Source: an uncultured Clostridia bacterium
GTDB lineage: Bacteria; Bacillota; Clostridia; Oscillospirales; Acutalibacteraceae
Direction: 5' to 3'
Assembly: GCA_947589485.1 (NCBI GenBank)
Contig: CANQBK010000017.1
Span: 1 to 33,884, forward strand
Length of the DNA: 33,884 bases
Both the position numbers and the translations under genes were made by a program. Of this stretch, positions 25,724-33,836 are shown in pieces (within the stretch, counting starts at the first letter, position 1; each line of letters begins with the position of its first letter). The notes below the pieces were generated by a model. That model was not told the DNA's origin. It did no database searches and was given only the letters and a program-made list of their open reading frames with translations.

Positions 25724-25845
25724 GATATTTAACTGATTCTAAATAAAGTGAAATGGCTTTAAGTGTCCTCAACTCTGTAAATGTATAAAAATAAAAGAAT
25801 CACCGAATTGCGTTTTATAAAACGATAATTCGGGGATATAAATTT

Positions 25846-25870
25846 AAAATCCGCTCAACAAGCGGATTTT
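25846..25870 (-). terminator. Hairpin directly downstream of tRNA-Ser
   Basis: AAAATCCGCT and AGCGGATTTT form a perfect 10-bp stem with a 5-nt loop, 10 bp past the tRNA 3' end. The A/T ends of the stem make it able to act on either strand. Confidence 0.65.
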
Positions 25871-25880
25871 AAGCATTGAG

Positions 25881-25970
25881 CGGAGAGTGAGGGATTCGAA
25901 CCCTCGAAACGGTTGTTGCCGTTTACACGATTTCCAATCGTGCTCCTTCGACCGGCTCGGACAACTCTCC
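25881..25970 (-). tRNA. tRNA-Ser (anticodon GGA)
   Basis: The minus strand folds as a class II tRNA of 90 nt. Acceptor arms are GGAGAGT / ACTCTCC with discriminator G. The anticodon arm is CACGA-TTGGAAA-TCGTG with anticodon GGA (plus-strand TCC at 25933-25935), reading UCC/UCU serine codons. The long variable arm is AACGGCAACAACCGTT and the T arm is CGAGGGTTCGAATCCCTC. CCA is not encoded and must be added after transcription. Confidence 0.97.
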
Positions 25971-26018
25971 TTATTTACGGTTCAATGATTTATGACATAA
26001 GTCATAACACCGTATGAG

Positions 26019-26047
26019 AGTATAACATATACTTTCCCAAAAATCAA
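26019..26047 (-). promoter_or_regulatory. Promoter of tRNA-Ser
   Basis: On the minus strand TTGATT (26042-26047) and TATACT (26019-26024) are separated by 17 bp. Between it and the tRNA lies an 18-nt perfect inverted repeat, TTATGAC-ATAA-GTCATAA (25990-26007), near the predicted transcription start. Confidence 0.65.
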
Positions 26048-26099
26048 GTATTTTTAAAAGAAATTTTCTGTCTTTTTAAATAATAGCCGGCACAGCTTC

Positions 26100-26363
26100 T
26101 TATGTATTGTAAAAAGAAAATATATAAATGAGCTTTTTTATAAGGTCAGTATTGACATTTATACTGTCAAAAAAATCCTTTGCGTGAATAAGCTGTTCCC
26201 TGAGCTTACACAAATGCTCATTTTCAATATCCTCAATATGGGTACCGTGGTCAATAATATTTTTGATTATGAAAAAACACGAAACATCGTCTGAAGAATC
26301 TTCAAAAAATTCGATAAGTCCGTCCATCTCGGCAAGCTCTTCATCGGTAAGTCTGATAGTCAT
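26100..26363 (-). CDS. Hypothetical protein (87 aa)
   Basis: I do not recognise a family. The protein is acidic and mostly helical (LTDEELAEMDGLIEFFEDSSDD), with no membrane segment or signal. I use ATG 26363 (MTIRLTDEEL) because AAGGAGA is 8 nt upstream. The 11-residue extension in the ORF track would overlap that site. The first residues look a little like the start of a ribbon-helix-helix protein (TIRLTDEEL), but the rest does not match a known regulator. It stands alone between fba and tRNA-Ser. Confidence 0.6.
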   Translation of the reverse strand: MTIRLTDEELAEMDGLIEFFEDSSDDVSCFFIIKNIIDHGTHIEDIENEHLCKLREQLIHAKDFFDSINVNTDLIKKLIYIFSFYNT

Positions 26364-26652
26364 ATTAATTATCTCCTTTTCCTTAATTTCCTGCATAAAC
26401 GGCAGTCATTTGTTATTTTAAAGTGTTATACAAATACGCTACGAAAGGACGTAATGTATTTTATATAGCTGAACAAACCGTCAAAATCCGCAATACGCAA
26501 GCATTAAACGTATTATATATTTTTTTCGCATATATTTCAAGTGAATTTTACAATAAAAAGAATTTGTTTTCAGCAATACACAAACCGCCTGTATATCGCT
26601 TAAATGCAGTGCAGTTTTTATAATGTTGAAAACTACATATTTTAATTTATAT
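26364..26652. other. Intergenic AT-rich stretch, nothing recognised
   Basis: The stretch between the 87-aa gene and the fba terminator contains no supported gene. The ORF at 26423-26623 starts with GTG without a ribosome site and has no family features. The minus-strand part near 26364-26420 presumably holds the promoter of the 87-aa gene. Confidence 0.5.
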
Positions 26653-26702
26653 AAAAAACAAACGGGAAGTTCTCGGTCCGCAGGAAAGAGAACCCCCGTT
26701 TT
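26653..26702 (-). terminator. Terminator of fba
   Basis: On the minus strand AAACGGG ... TTCTC pairs with GAGAA ... CCCGTTT (small internal loop), followed by GTTTTTTATA. It lies about 90 bp after the fba stop. Confidence 0.8.
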
Positions 26703-26792
26703 AAATCAGCCGAATAAATTAAGATTTCAGCATTGCCGTATAAATTTTGAGTTTAATTACAAAACTTAAATAAGACAAACCAAATAAGAAAA

Positions 26793-27659
26793 TCAGGCTT
26801 TGTTTACAGAACCGAAAAGCTCCATTTTTTCTTTAACGGTAGCCTTTATTGCCTCAAAGCCGGGAGCAAGAAGTTTTCTTGGGTCAAAGCCTTTTCCCTG
26901 CTGGTCCTTTCCTGCTTCGATGTATTCTCTTGTTGCGGCAGCAAACGAAAGCTGGCACTCTGTATTCACGTTAATTTTTGAAACTCCGAGAGAAATAGCC
27001 TTTTTAATCATATCCGCAGGAATACCTGTACCGCCGTGAAGAACAAGCGGCATTTCACCTGTAAGCTGCTGAATCTTATCGAGTGTTTCAAAACTCAAAC
27101 CTTCCCAATTTTCGGGATATTTTCCGTGAATATTTCCGATTCCTGCTGCAAGCATAGTTACGCCGAGGTCGGCAATCTGCTTACATTCCTGCGGGTCGGC
27201 ACATTCGCCCTTGCCTATAACTCCGTCTTCTTCTCCGCCGATTGCGCCTACTTCGGCTTCAATGGAAAGACCCTTTTCCTTGCATATTGAAACAAGCTCC
27301 TTAGTCTTTTCAATGTTCTCCTCTATCGGATAATGTGAACCATCGAACATTACCGAGCTGAAACCTGCTTCTATACATTTCTTTGCGCCCTCGTAAGAGC
27401 CGTGGTCAAGATGAAGTGCAACCGGGACCGTAATGTTAAGCTCTTCAAGCATACCGTTTACCATACCTACAACTGTTTTGTAGCCGCACATATACTTTCC
27501 GGCGCCCTCGGAAACACCCAAAATAACGGGAGAGTTATTCTCCTGCGCCGTAAGAAGAATGGCTTTTGTCCACTCAAGATTGTTAATGTTAAACTGACCT
27601 ACGGCATAATGACCCTTTTTTGCCTTTGTAAGCATTTCTGCTGCATTTACCAATGGCAT
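26793..27659 (-). CDS. fba: Class II fructose-bisphosphate aldolase
   Basis: A zinc-dependent aldolase that cleaves fructose-1,6-bisphosphate into two triose phosphates in glycolysis and gluconeogenesis. The 288-aa protein shows class II features in order: YAVGQFNINNLEW near the start, LHLDHGSYE with metal and catalytic residues, EAEVGAIGGEEDG, GNIHGKYP, LVLHGGTGIP and KINVNTECQ. A tagatose-bisphosphate aldolase is less likely. I chose ATG 27659 (MPLVNAAEML), preceded by GGAG. The 26-residue extension in the track is not family-like. It stands alone with its own promoter and terminator, divergent from ilvA. Confidence 0.95.
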   Translation of the reverse strand: MPLVNAAEMLTKAKKGHYAVGQFNINNLEWTKAILLTAQENNSPVILGVSEGAGKYMCGYKTVVGMVNGMLEELNITVPVALHLDHGSYEGAKKCIEAGFSSVMFDGSHYPIEENIEKTKELVSICKEKGLSIEAEVGAIGGEEDGVIGKGECADPQECKQIADLGVTMLAAGIGNIHGKYPENWEGLSFETLDKIQQLTGEMPLVLHGGTGIPADMIKKAISLGVSKINVNTECQLSFAAATREYIEAGKDQQGKGFDPRKLLAPGFEAIKATVKEKMELFGSVNKA

Positions 27660-27728
27660 TGTAATCACGCTCCAAATTCTTTTTATTTTCGTATAATGTA
27701 ATTGTGGCACATCATACTTACAATTTTT

Positions 27729-27757
27729 ATTATACATTAAAAAAAAACAAATATAAA
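27729..27757 (-). promoter_or_regulatory. Likely promoter of fba
   Basis: On the minus strand TTTATA (27752-27757) and a perfect TATAAT (27729-27734) are 17 bp apart. The leader before the fba ATG would be about 60 nt. Confidence 0.5.
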
Positions 27758-27879
27758 GATATTTTATAAATTTTTTAAAACATTTTTAAGGGAATCTGAC
27801 TCTCGGTATAAATTTTTTTGTTTACAATCCCGCCAAACACGCCGTCGGCAAAAAATTCAGACGGTACAGTGTATATACC

Positions 27880-27908
27880 TTGACTTTTTGACGAAAAAGC
27901 GGTATTTT
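27880..27908 (+). promoter_or_regulatory. Candidate promoter of ilvA-ridA
   Basis: TTGACT (27880-27885) and TATTTT (27903-27908) are 17 bp apart. An overlapping alternative is TTGACG (27888-27893) with TATATG 17 bp further. No attenuator or T-box is evident in the short leader. Confidence 0.4.
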
Positions 27909-27988
27909 TATATATGTATTTTACAAGTATTTTTATAAAAAATGCTCGTTTTAAAGTTAACGAACAATTTCAACAAGGGGTTTTCACA

Positions 27989-29185
27989 ATGCTTACACTC
28001 GATAAAATCTATCATGCTTCTTATGTTTTGAAAGACGTGGTAAGACCGACCGATATGATTAGAGCAACAAAGCTGTCGGACAACTGCGACCTTTATTTAA
28101 AAACCGAAAATCTTCAGATTACCGGTGCATTCAAAGCGAGGGGCGCATATTATAAAATTTCTCAGCTTACAGACGAAGAAAAGGAAAGGGGCGTGATTGC
28201 CTGTTCCGCCGGCAACCATGCTCAAGGCGTTGCACTTGCCGCGACTACTCACGGCATTAAATCCCTTATTTGCATACCGAACACCGCCCCCATATCAAAA
28301 GTTGAGGCAACTAAAAAATTAGGCGCCGAGGTGTGCCTTGTGGAGGGTACCTATGACGACGCCCACGACAAGGCGGTTGAACTTCAAAAGGAAACCGGAG
28401 CGGTATTTATTCATCCGTTTGACGATGAAATGGTAATTGCGGGTCAGGGTACGATAGGTCTTGAAATCCTTGAACAGCTTCCCGACGTTGACGCTGTAAT
28501 TGTGCCGATTGGCGGCGGCGGACTTATAAGCGGTGTTGCGTACTCGATAAAATCGCTGAACCCGAATGTTAAAATTTACGGTGTCCAGTCGGCAGGCGCC
28601 CCGTCAATGTATCTGTCGGTGGCACACAATAAAATAGAAACACTCGAAAACGTAAATACCTTTGCGGACGGTATCGCCGTAAAAACGCCCGGTGATCTTA
28701 CATTCGAGCTTTGCAGTAAATATGTTGACGAAATTATGACCGTGACCGACGACGAAGTTGCGACCGCGATACTTTCCCTCATAGAGAACCAAAAGCTAAT
28801 ATCCGAGGGAGCGGGTGCGGTTTCTGTTGCCGCCGCCCTGTTCAATAAATTCCCCATTAAAGGAAAAAAGGTATGCTGTTTGGTATCGGGCGGCAACATT
28901 GACGTTACGATCCTGTCAAGAGTAATAGACCGCGCCCTTCAAAAGGTAGGCAGACTTGCCGAATTTACGATTGCGCTTACCGATAAGCCCGGAGAGCTTG
29001 TTTCCGTATCAAAAATAATTGCAAAGCTCGGAGCAAATGTAGTTGCGGTAAGCCACGACAGAGCCGACCTTAATACAGACATAAATTCGTGTTACCTTCG
29101 TCTTTCCCTTGAAACACGGAACCACGAGCATATTCAGAAGATAAAAGACGAGCTTTGCAAGAAAGGCTATAAGATAGTATATTGA
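27989..29185 (+). CDS. ilvA: Threonine ammonia-lyase (threonine dehydratase)
   Basis: PLP-dependent deamination of threonine to 2-oxobutyrate, via enamine and imine intermediates, either for isoleucine synthesis or threonine catabolism. The 398-aa protein (ATG 27989 after AAGGGG; the longer track ORF is rejected) has Lys49 in TGAFKARGA as the PLP-binding lysine, ACSAGNHAQG, the phosphate-binding GGGGLISG, and a C-terminal ACT domain (about 325-398, FTIALTDKPGELVSVSKII). This length with a single ACT domain is the form common in anaerobes and often called IlvA or TdcB. ridA follows 38 bp downstream. Confidence 0.93.
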   Translation: MLTLDKIYHASYVLKDVVRPTDMIRATKLSDNCDLYLKTENLQITGAFKARGAYYKISQLTDEEKERGVIACSAGNHAQGVALAATTHGIKSLICIPNTAPISKVEATKKLGAEVCLVEGTYDDAHDKAVELQKETGAVFIHPFDDEMVIAGQGTIGLEILEQLPDVDAVIVPIGGGGLISGVAYSIKSLNPNVKIYGVQSAGAPSMYLSVAHNKIETLENVNTFADGIAVKTPGDLTFELCSKYVDEIMTVTDDEVATAILSLIENQKLISEGAGAVSVAAALFNKFPIKGKKVCCLVSGGNIDVTILSRVIDRALQKVGRLAEFTIALTDKPGELVSVSKIIAKLGANVVAVSHDRADLNTDINSCYLRLSLETRNHEHIQKIKDELCKKGYKIVY

Positions 29186-29223
29186 TTTTTTAATATTAAT
29201 TTATGCGAAAGGAAGTTTTCACT

Positions 29224-29598
29224 ATGTCAGAAACAGTTTACACAAAAAATGCACCGGATGCGATAGGTCCTTACTCACAAGCAGTAAAGGTCAACGGTCT
29301 TGTTTTTACTTCGGGTCAAATTGCTATAAACCCCGCAACCGGCAATGTTGAAGCAACGACTATTGAGGGTCAGACGGAACAGGTTATGCTGAACCTTAAA
29401 AATCTTCTTGAGGCGTCGGGTTCATCACTTGAAAAGGCTGTAAAGACCGTTTGTTTCCTTGCAGATATGAACGACTTTGCCAAATTCAACGAGATATACG
29501 GAAAATATTTTACGGGAAAACCGGCACGTTCGTGCGTTGCAGTAAAAAGCCTCCCGAAAAATGTCCTTTGTGAAGTTGAAGTAATTGCAGAATACTAA
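29224..29598 (+). CDS. ridA: Reactive intermediate/imine deaminase RidA
   Basis: Hydrolyses the reactive enamine/imine products of PLP enzymes such as threonine dehydratase, preventing damage. The 124-aa protein has the YjgF/RidA signature: APDAIGPYSQA near residue 10, SGQIAINPATG, and the C-terminal RSCVAVKSLPKNVLCEVEVIA with the conserved Arg. ATG 29224 (MSETVYTKNAP) follows AAAGGAAG at 8 nt. The track's upstream ATG overlaps that site. It is directly downstream of ilvA, matching the biochemical partnership. Confidence 0.95.
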   Translation: MSETVYTKNAPDAIGPYSQAVKVNGLVFTSGQIAINPATGNVEATTIEGQTEQVMLNLKNLLEASGSSLEKAVKTVCFLADMNDFAKFNEIYGKYFTGKPARSCVAVKSLPKNVLCEVEVIAEY

Positions 29599-29626
29599 CT
29601 TTAAAAAAACAGCAAAAAACATTGTT

Positions 29627-29657
29627 AAGGTCACAGCCGAAAAGCCGTGGCCTTTTA
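29627..29657 (+). terminator. Terminator of ilvA-ridA
   Basis: AAGGTCAC pairs with GTGGCCTT (one G-T pair) with a further GC pair inside, followed by TTTTAAT. It lies 28 bp after the ridA stop. Confidence 0.65.
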
Positions 29658-29732
29658 ATGACAAATCGGATTTTAATTTAGATATTATTCGTTCGGCAAA
29701 AATAAACAACTAAATAAAAGAGGTAAACGCTA

Positions 29733-30221
29733 ATGAAGTATTGCTATGAATGTGGAACAAAACTGACAAGCAAGGAATGTGACGGCGAGGGGATTATTCC
29801 TTATTGTGAGAAATGCCAAACATTCCGCTTTCCCTTTTTTTCTGCGGCAGTAAGTATGATCGTACAGAACCCGTCAAAGGATAAAATACTTCTTATCCAA
29901 CAGTACGGAAAAAAGAATAACGTACTTGTGGCAGGTTATATAAATAAAGGAGAAAACGCCGAAGAAGCCGTTGTCCGTGAAGTAAAGGAGGAAATCGGGC
30001 TGAATGTTACCGTCCACGATTTTAACAAAAGCGAATACTTTAAAAACACAAACACCCTGATGATAAACTTTTCTTGTGTTGTTGACAATGAAAGTCTTGA
30101 CGGTATTGACAAAAAAGAGGTTGACAAAGCCGAGTGGTTCAGCTTTGAAGAGGCAAGGAAAAAAATTATGCCAAACAGCCTTGCCGAACGTTTTTTATTA
30201 AACTTTCTTGACGGAAAATAA
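29733..30221 (+). CDS. NUDIX hydrolase with N-terminal zinc ribbon (NudC-like)
   Basis: A 162-aa protein with an N-terminal zinc ribbon (CYECG ... CEKC, about 4-29) and a NUDIX domain. The NUDIX box is complete: GYINKGENAEEAVVREVKEE followed by IGL, matching GX5EX7REUXEEXGU. The zinc ribbon plus NUDIX order resembles NADH pyrophosphatase NudC, but it is shorter, so the substrate (NADH, NAD-capped RNA or another nucleotide) is uncertain. ATG 29733 has AGAGG upstream. It lies between the ridA terminator and the MATE gene, 68 bp from the latter, so they may share a transcript. Confidence 0.88.
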   Translation: MKYCYECGTKLTSKECDGEGIIPYCEKCQTFRFPFFSAAVSMIVQNPSKDKILLIQQYGKKNNVLVAGYINKGENAEEAVVREVKEEIGLNVTVHDFNKSEYFKNTNTLMINFSCVVDNESLDGIDKKEVDKAEWFSFEEARKKIMPNSLAERFLLNFLDGK

Positions 30222-30289
30222 AATTTATATTTTAACTTAAAAGATAAAACAAAAAAAATAAAAATTAAATCAAAAAGGAAGTATCAAAA

Positions 30290-31633
30290 ATGATAACCGA
30301 TATGACAACGGGCAAACCGGGAGCGGTATTATGGAAATTTTCTATGCCGATTCTTATAAGCTCGATGTTCCAACAGATTTACAACATAGCGGACAGCGTT
30401 ATTGTCGGTCAAATTTGCGGCGACGACGCTCTTGCCGCTATCGGGGCTTCGTACAATATAACAATGATATTTATGGCATTTGCTCTTGGGTGCAATGTAG
30501 GCTGTTCGGTAGTAATCTCACAATTTTTCGGAGCAAAAAAGTATACGCTTACAAAAACGGCTATAAATACATCTTACATTTCCGTACTTTTGCTGAGCGC
30601 CTTTCTTACTGTTTTCGGGTGTATATTTTGCCGCCCGATTCTGTCACTGCTCGGTACTCCGCAGAATATTTTCAACGACGGCGCCGCCTATCTTGATATT
30701 TACACATACGGACTTTTGTTCTTGTTCTTGTATAATATATGCACGGGCATATTTACGTCACTCGGAGATTCGCAAACGCCGTTATGGTTCCTTATTGCCT
30801 CCTCAATTATAAACATAGCTCTTGACCTGATTTTTGTAGGACCGCTAAATATGGGTGTTTCGGGAGCGGCATGGGCAACATTTATCGCCCAGGGAATAGC
30901 CGGAGTTGTCGCCTTTATCGTACTAAACGACCGCATCCGCAAAAAAATTGTAAGCGAGGAAAATCCGAAGCATTTTTCCGTTCAGATATTCAAGAAAATA
31001 TGTTTCATATCAATTCCGAGTATTCTTCAAAACAGCTTTGTTTCCGTAGGCAATCTTTTGGTTCAGACTGTAATAAATCGTTTCGGCTCACCCGTTTTGG
31101 CAGGCTATTCGGCTGCTATAAAATTAAATTCCTTTTCGGTAACGTCGTTCGCCTCTCTTTCAAACGGACTGTCAAATTACACGGCTCAAAATATAGGTGC
31201 AAACAAAATCGAACGTGTAAAACAAGGCTTTAAAACATCAATAATTATGGCATTTGCAGTTGCGATACCGTTTACTGCGGCTTTTGCTTTTGCACCGCAG
31301 TTTTGTATGCAAATGTTCCTCAGCGCAGACAAGACGCAAGCAATTTCGGCGGGTGTCGATTTTCTGCATATAGTATCGCCGTTTTATATTGTAGTAGCTA
31401 CGAAGCTGATGGCTGACGGAATACATCGCGGAGCCTGCGCTATGAAATGGTTTATTGCGTCAACATTTTTCGACCTTATAATTCGCGTAATACTGTCGTT
31501 TGTTTTTGCAGATTTGTGGGGACTGAACGGAGTATGGCTCTCGTGGCCCATCGGTTGGATTTTTGCCGCACTTCTTATTCTTACGGCATATTTCTTCGGT
31601 GCATGGAAACCAAAAAAGGCTCTCGAATTTTAG
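30290..31633 (+). CDS. MATE family multidrug/Na+ antiporter
   Basis: A 447-aa integral membrane protein with about 12 hydrophobic helices in two repeated halves, typical of MATE exporters. N-terminal signatures are LWKFSMPILISSMFQQIYNI, ADSVIVGQ and ALAAIGAS. The second half repeats the theme (ISIPSILQNSFVSVGNLLVQ). MATE proteins export cationic compounds using Na+ or H+ gradients. The substrate cannot be told. ATG 30290 follows AAGGAAG. A strong terminator directly follows. No regulator is adjacent. Confidence 0.93.
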   Translation: MITDMTTGKPGAVLWKFSMPILISSMFQQIYNIADSVIVGQICGDDALAAIGASYNITMIFMAFALGCNVGCSVVISQFFGAKKYTLTKTAINTSYISVLLLSAFLTVFGCIFCRPILSLLGTPQNIFNDGAAYLDIYTYGLLFLFLYNICTGIFTSLGDSQTPLWFLIASSIINIALDLIFVGPLNMGVSGAAWATFIAQGIAGVVAFIVLNDRIRKKIVSEENPKHFSVQIFKKICFISIPSILQNSFVSVGNLLVQTVINRFGSPVLAGYSAAIKLNSFSVTSFASLSNGLSNYTAQNIGANKIERVKQGFKTSIIMAFAVAIPFTAAFAFAPQFCMQMFLSADKTQAISAGVDFLHIVSPFYIVVATKLMADGIHRGACAMKWFIASTFFDLIIRVILSFVFADLWGLNGVWLSWPIGWIFAALLILTAYFFGAWKPKKALEF

Positions 31634-31637
31634 ACAT

Positions 31638-31682
31638 AAAAATCCCGATACTTAATGCTCTTTTAAGTATCGGGATTTTTTA
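31638..31682 (+). terminator. Bidirectional terminator between the MATE gene and cysK
   Basis: AAAAATCCCGATACTTAA pairs almost fully with TTAAGTATCGGGATTTTT, giving an 18-bp stem with a 7-nt loop and T-runs on both strands. It ends the MATE transcript and may also serve cysK, which ends 64 bp away on the opposite strand. Confidence 0.92.
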
Positions 31683-31745
31683 TATTAAATCAACTTCCTT
31701 GACCAAAAGTTCGGGTCAACATTTTCTGAAATTTTACGGTAAAAA

Positions 31746-32681
31746 TCATTTGCTTGCAAAAAGCTCGGTAGAAAGGTATCTTTCTCCCGTATCGGGAAGA
31801 ATTACAACTATATTCTTATCCTTATTTTCGGGACGGGACGAAACCTGAATTGCAGCCCAAAGAGCCGCACCGCTTGAAATTCCGACAAGGATACCCTCGG
31901 ACTCGGCAAAATTTCTTCCTGTTTCAAAAGCCGCCTCATTCGGTATTTTTATAACCTCGTCGTAAATCGAGGTATCAAGAGTATCGGGAACAAATCCTGC
32001 GCCTATTCCCTGAATTTTATGCGGTCCCGATTTACCCTCCGACAAAACCGGAGATGTTTCAGGTTCCGCCGCAATTACTTTAATTTCGGGATTTTTACTT
32101 TTCAGGAATTTTCCTGCGCCGCTAAGCGTTCCGCCCGTGCCGACGCCTGCAATAAATATATCCACGCTGCCGTCGGTATCTTCCCAAATTTCGGGACCCG
32201 TGGTATCAAAATGTACTTGTGGGTTTGCCTTATTTTGAAATTGACCCAAAATAACCGAGCCTTCAATTTCCTCTTTAAGCTCATTTGCTTTTGCGATTGC
32301 GCCTTTCATTCCTTTTGCGCCTTCCGTAAGTACAATCTTTGCACCGTATGCCTTAAGCAAGTTTCTTCTTTCAATACTCATAGTTTCGGGCATAGTCATA
32401 ATTGCATTATAGCCTCTTGCCGCAGCAACAGACGCAAGACCGATTCCTGTATTGCCGCTTGTCGGTTCAATAATTGTAGCTCCCGGTTTAAGCAGACCTT
32501 TACGTTCGGCATCGTCAATCATCGCCTTTGCAACTCTGTCTTTCACGCTTCCTGCGGGATTAAAGTATTCAAGTTTTACAATAATGTTTGACTTTAATTT
32601 ATAATCCCTCATAAAATTGTTTGCTTTTACAATAGGGGTTTTTCCTATAAGTTCAGTGATACTGTTATAAATTTTTGACAA
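31746..32681 (-). CDS. cysK: Cysteine synthase A (O-acetylserine sulfhydrylase)
   Basis: PLP enzyme making cysteine from O-acetylserine and sulfide. The 311-aa protein has the PLP lysine Lys47 in NPAGSVKDR, the substrate loop [11 protein letters not shown], the phosphate-binding [10 protein letters not shown], and GISSGAAL near the C-terminus, all as in CysK. I place the start at TTG 32681 ([15 protein letters not shown]), with TAAGGAG 7-8 nt upstream. The extra 23 hydrophobic residues in the track read through the leader and the ribosome site. It stands alone with its own promoter. Confidence 0.95.
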   Translation of the reverse strand: MSKIYNSITELIGKTPIVKANNFMRDYKLKSNIIVKLEYFNPAGSVKDRVAKAMIDDAERKGLLKPGATIIEPTSGNTGIGLASVAAARGYNAIMTMPETMSIERRNLLKAYGAKIVLTEGAKGMKGAIAKANELKEEIEGSVILGQFQNKANPQVHFDTTGPEIWEDTDGSVDIFIAGVGTGGTLSGAGKFLKSKNPEIKVIAAEPETSPVLSEGKSGPHKIQGIGAGFVPDTLDTSIYDEVIKIPNEAAFETGRNFAESEGILVGISSGAALWAAIQVSSRPENKDKNIVVILPDTGERYLSTELFASK

Positions 32682-32718
32682 TGATATACACTCCTTAAAA
32701 TTAATTTTTTTTAATATA

Positions 32719-32747
32719 ATTATTATAAAAATTACCTGCGTTGTCAA
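32719..32747 (-). promoter_or_regulatory. Promoter of cysK
   Basis: On the minus strand a perfect TTGACA (32742-32747) is followed 17 bp later by AATAAT (32719-32724). A TATAAT is also present with a short 14-bp spacer. The leader to the TTG start would be about 30 nt. Confidence 0.6.
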
Positions 32748-32907
32748 CATCGTTTACCGAATAGCGGACATAAAATTTTAAACATAGCTTCACTTCTTTC
32801 AAAATCATAGTTAATCTATATGTTTTGTATATTAATAATATCACGCATTAATTATGTTGTCAAGCAATATTTAGCATTTTATTTAACACATTTTATTTAC
32901 ATTTTAT

Positions 32908-33417
32908 TTAAGCACTATAAAACAACGGAGTGGAGGGCGGAAAAAAAGTAAAGCCCGCGAACAGCAAAGTCACTCCCAAAAATAAAATTATTCCCGAAAT
33001 ATTAAGAAATACATTTTGATTTTTTTCGTTTAAAATCAATTTTGTACTTATGCGGAACGATATTAAGACCGACAAAATAAAAATTAAAATATCAAACACA
33101 AGTATGCTTTTTCCAAACAGCAGAGTGTAAGCATAAAAAATCAACGGAATAAATATCATACCGCACATTACGCCCACAAACCGAGAAAACAAAAATCCGT
33201 TTATACGTTTTCCGAACAAAAAATATTCTGCGGCCACATAAAACATAAACGGAAAGAACAGAAGTTTTAAGTGTTCCCAAACGCTATCGTTTACCGGTGT
33301 AAATATTCCGACTATTATATTATTTCCGAAAGCATTATACAAAAAATGGTTAATCATTCCCAAGGCACATACAAAAATAATACCGAAAGATTTTCCGCAA
33401 AACAAACTTGTCTTCAT
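32908..33417 (-). CDS. DUF6512-like integral membrane protein (169 aa)
   Basis: A small membrane protein with about five hydrophobic helices. The segment FTPVNDSVWEHLKLLFFPF near residue 40 is a conserved feature I associate with the DUF6512 family of Firmicutes, whose function is unknown. The C-terminus ends GFTFFPPSTPLFYSA. ATG 33417 follows AAGGGTGG. It is a single gene, separated from cysK by an AT-rich gap of about 160 bp with no recognisable feature. Repeat R6 begins 75 bp upstream. Confidence 0.8.
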   Translation of the reverse strand: MKTSLFCGKSFGIIFVCALGMINHFLYNAFGNNIIVGIFTPVNDSVWEHLKLLFFPFMFYVAAEYFLFGKRINGFLFSRFVGVMCGMIFIPLIFYAYTLLFGKSILVFDILIFILSVLISFRISTKLILNEKNQNVFLNISGIILFLGVTLLFAGFTFFPPSTPLFYSA

Positions 33418-33491
33418 ATCAATCCACCCTTAGACATATTCCGTATAATTATATGCCTTAAAGATAGGATTATTGCCTTTAGAACATAAAT

Positions 33492-33836
33492 GCCGCACGA
33501 AAAACTTTTTGCTTTCAGTACGAACGGGAGAATAGATAGTTAAGGGCTCCGCCCTTAAAAACCTGCCAAAGGCTCTGCCTTTGGAATCCGCAAGCCTTTG
33601 AAAAGGCTTGACCGAAACTTTTGACTATGGGTACAATAGCTAACGCCGCGCGAATGTACCTGTTGCTTTCAGTACGAGCGAACGGAGTGAGCGACAACGC
33701 GAATTGACAGCGCAGGCACTGCGCCGAAACTTTTAATTATGGATACATTAACTAACGCCGCGCGAATGTACTTGTTGCTTTCAGTACGAGCGAACGGAGT
33801 GAGCGACAACGCGAATCGCCTGCGCCGGCTCGGCGC
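33492..33836 (-). repeat. R6: palindromic intergenic repeat, reverse orientation, one B block and two A units
   Basis: A degraded A remnant (about 33492-33530) precedes an inverted block B (TTAAGGGC-TCC-GCCCTTAA at 33540, CCAAAGGC near 33567 and CAAGCCTTT near 33591). Two A units follow, with modules at 33698-33724 (stem GCGCAG/CTGCGC) and 33810-33836 (stem GCGCCG/CGGCGC). It lies upstream of the DUF6512-like gene. The ORF at 33515-33697 is an artefact of the repeat. Confidence 0.92.

Noticed and set aside
26423-26623. 66-aa plus-strand ORF
   Set aside because: GTG start with no Shine-Dalgarno and no recognisable family feature.
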